DNA from: Arbacia lixula | Taxonomy: Eukaryota > Echinodermata > Echinoidea > Arbacioida > Arbaciidae | Direction of reading: 5' to 3' | NCBI GenBank assembly: GCA_963669155.1 | Contig: OZ022597.1 | Coordinates: forward strand, 1,232,638 to 1,296,637 | Length of the DNA: 64,000 bases | In this document: positions 62,107 through 64,000 of the stretch, in pieces | Layout: every line of letters starts with the position of its first letter | How positions within the stretch are numbered: the stretch's first letter is position 1 | Program-made: the position numbers and the translations under genes | The notes under the pieces: model-generated | Database searches by the model: none | What the model saw: the letters and a program-made list of their open reading frames with translations, nothing else | What the model was told of the DNA's origin: nothing

Positions 62107-62608
62107 TTAAAAAGGATAGTCCTGAAAATTCAGTTGGTTTCAATGAACGCAGAAACATAAAAAAAACACATCAGTAAAGGTTTCATGAAAATCCGTTAAA
62201 GGATAAGAAAATTATGATTTTTTTTTTAAGTTTTGATTTTATCACGTAAGGTGCGAGGTGTTTGGTTGTCCATTAGGTTGTGTACATTATTTTGAAAATG
62301 TCAACTTCTCAAAAGGATAGGCGTCATTTTACTTGTGCAGTTTTGATACTTTATTAGAAACACGTTTTTACACACATACCACTATGGAAAGAAATAATTC
62401 CTCCATCAAAAACACAGGAAGAGCAATTTATGGAATTATACAGTACACAACACATGGGAGAGCACTTCGCACGTCATAAAATCACAATTTCAAAAGACCA
62501 TAACTGTCTATTCATTTGATGGATTTTCGTCAAAAAATTTCATTAATATCTTTCTCGTGTATGTCTGCTTTTATTAAAACCAACTTCAGGGTGAACTATT
62601 TATTTCAA
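62107..62608. mobile_element. Foldback MITE, family F2, degraded (member 5)
   Basis: The ends TTAAAAAGGATAGTCC and GGTGAACTATTTATTT are worn. The CRE is lost in both arms, while GGTGCGAGGTG and GAGAGCACTTCGCACGT mark the corresponding positions. It is the oldest-looking member. Confidence 0.75.
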
Positions 62609-62985
62609 GACATTACATACTGCAACATTGTGCTTTATCTAATCATCGTTAGTATTAGTATAGCCATAAACCCTCATATAACGTAAGGGCACAACCTCAA
62701 ATTAATTACCTAAACATATTTCATAAGAGGTCAGCTGCCTAACCATAACAACGTTATATGTTACCAAGCTGAAACAACATGTAATCTTATATAGTTATAT
62801 CAACACTTAAACACATTTCTGCATATTTGATGGTATGCATTCTGTGGTTATGTAAGTAAACTGTCGTTAATTTCAATCTAATGATGGAACAGGCCAGGGT
62901 CAAAGCTTCCCAGGCAACCTATCATCATAGTATATAGCATGTATGTTGTAGGAGCAGTCATGCTAACATAATATTATAGTATTTT
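62609..62985. other. Non-coding stretch
   Basis: No gene or repeat recognised. Confidence 0.45.
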
Positions 62986-63014
62986 GTAGAAGTAGTAGAA
63001 GAAGTAGCTGAAAA

Positions 63015-63055
<41 letters not shown>

Positions 63056-63241
63056 CTAGTAGTAGTACTAGTAGTATACATGATATAGTACAAGTATAGT
63101 AGTAAATAACTATAACAATAGTAGTAACAGTAGTTGTAGTAGTAGCAGTAGTAGTAGCAGCAGCAGTAGTAGTAGTAGTAGTAGCAGTAGTAGTAGTAGT
63201 AGAAGTGGTAGGAGTAGTAGTAGTAATAGTAATAGTACTAC

Positions 63242-63274
<33 letters not shown>

Positions 63275-63297
63275 GAGTAGTAGTAGTAGTAGTAGTA

Positions 63298-63330
<33 letters not shown>

Positions 63331-63496
63331 GAGGTATAAGTAGAAGTAGTAGTATGAGAAGTAGGAGTAGTAGGAGTAATAGGAGTTGTAGGGGTAGTAG
63401 TAGTAGTATTAGTAGTAGTAGTAATAGTACTAGTAGTAGTAGTAGTAGTGGTAGTAGTAGTAGTAGTAGTAGTAGGAGTAGTAGTAGTAGTAGTAG

Positions 63497-63532
<36 letters not shown>

Positions 63533-63634
63533 AGGTATAAGTAGAAGTAGTAGTATGAGAATTAGGAGTAGTAGGAGTAATAGGAGTTGTAGGGGTAGTA
63601 GTAGTAGTATTAGTAGTAGTAGTAATAGTACTAC

Positions 63635-63669
<35 letters not shown>

Positions 63670-63699
63670 ATAGTACTAGTAGTAGTAGTAGTAGTAGTG

Positions 63700-63742
<43 letters not shown>

Positions 63743-63814
63743 GAGTAGGAGTAGTAGTAGTAGTAGGAGTAGTAGTAGTAGTAGCAGTAGTAGTAGGAGT
63801 AGTAGTAGTAGTAG

Positions 63815-63856
<42 letters not shown>

Positions 63857-63867
63857 GAGTTGTAGGG

Positions 63868-63915
<48 letters not shown>

Positions 63916-64000
63916 TGAATAGTAGCAGTAGTAGGAGAAGTAGTAGTAGTAGTGGTAGTAGTAGTAGTATGAATAGTAGCAGTAGTAGGAGAAGTAGTAG
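62986..64000 (+). repeat. (AGT)n triplet array with higher-order structure, runs off window
   Basis: About 1 kb of AGT/GTA triplets with GGAGT, AGCAGT and GTAATAGTAC variants. A variant-rich segment starting GAGGTATAAGTAGAAG at 63331 is repeated from 63532 (201 bp on), and ATGAATAGTAGCAGTAG at 63915 recurs at 63969 (54 bp on). The poly-Val frame is repeat translation. The right end is not in the window. Confidence 0.97.

Noticed and set aside
63697..63918. Poly-valine frame
   Set aside because: The (GTA) register of the AGT triplet array, with no start context and no flanking exon signals.

Overview
This is a 64 kb window of animal nuclear DNA, almost entirely non-coding. Intron-style splice signals, one spliced coding exon, very dense microsatellites (CT/GA, CA/TG, CTT, AGT), long C- and G-runs and many small hairpin transposons point to a marine invertebrate. 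An echinoderm-like, highly heterozygous genome is my best guess, but no gene here is diagnostic of a taxon. There are no bacterial operons, rRNA genes or CRISPR arrays, and no recognisable reverse transcriptase or transposase reading frame.

Layout: (1) 1-13800 is one copy (A) of a large segment and ends in a 200-base N gap (13801-14000). (2) 14001-22905 is single-copy, rich in microsatellites. (3) 22906-35799 is a second, direct-orientation copy (A') of the same segment, a few percent diverged, with insertions and deletions. Because A stops exactly at the gap, the pair may be two haplotypes joined into one scaffold rather than a true duplication. (4) 35800-64000 is single-copy, with one confident coding exon on the minus strand (45745-46127), several families of foldback MITEs, CTT arrays, and an (AGT)n array of about 1 kb running off the right end.

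Comparing A with A' reveals three things: a 240-bp retroposon-like insertion with a 15-bp target-site duplication in A only; a 475-bp presence/absence segment; and blocks that are nearly identical and carry promoter- or enhancer-like motif clusters. The most notable repeat is a MITE family with five members between 39.8 and 62.6 kb. Three of its four full-length members carry TGACGTCA (CRE) sites abutting CACGTG-like E-boxes in their arms.

The genes do not form a pathway. The single exon encodes the N-terminal part of a protein I do not recognise, with a Gly/Ser/Asn-rich linker and several basic RRxS-type motifs. Most long reading frames elsewhere are translations of simple repeats and are not reported as genes.
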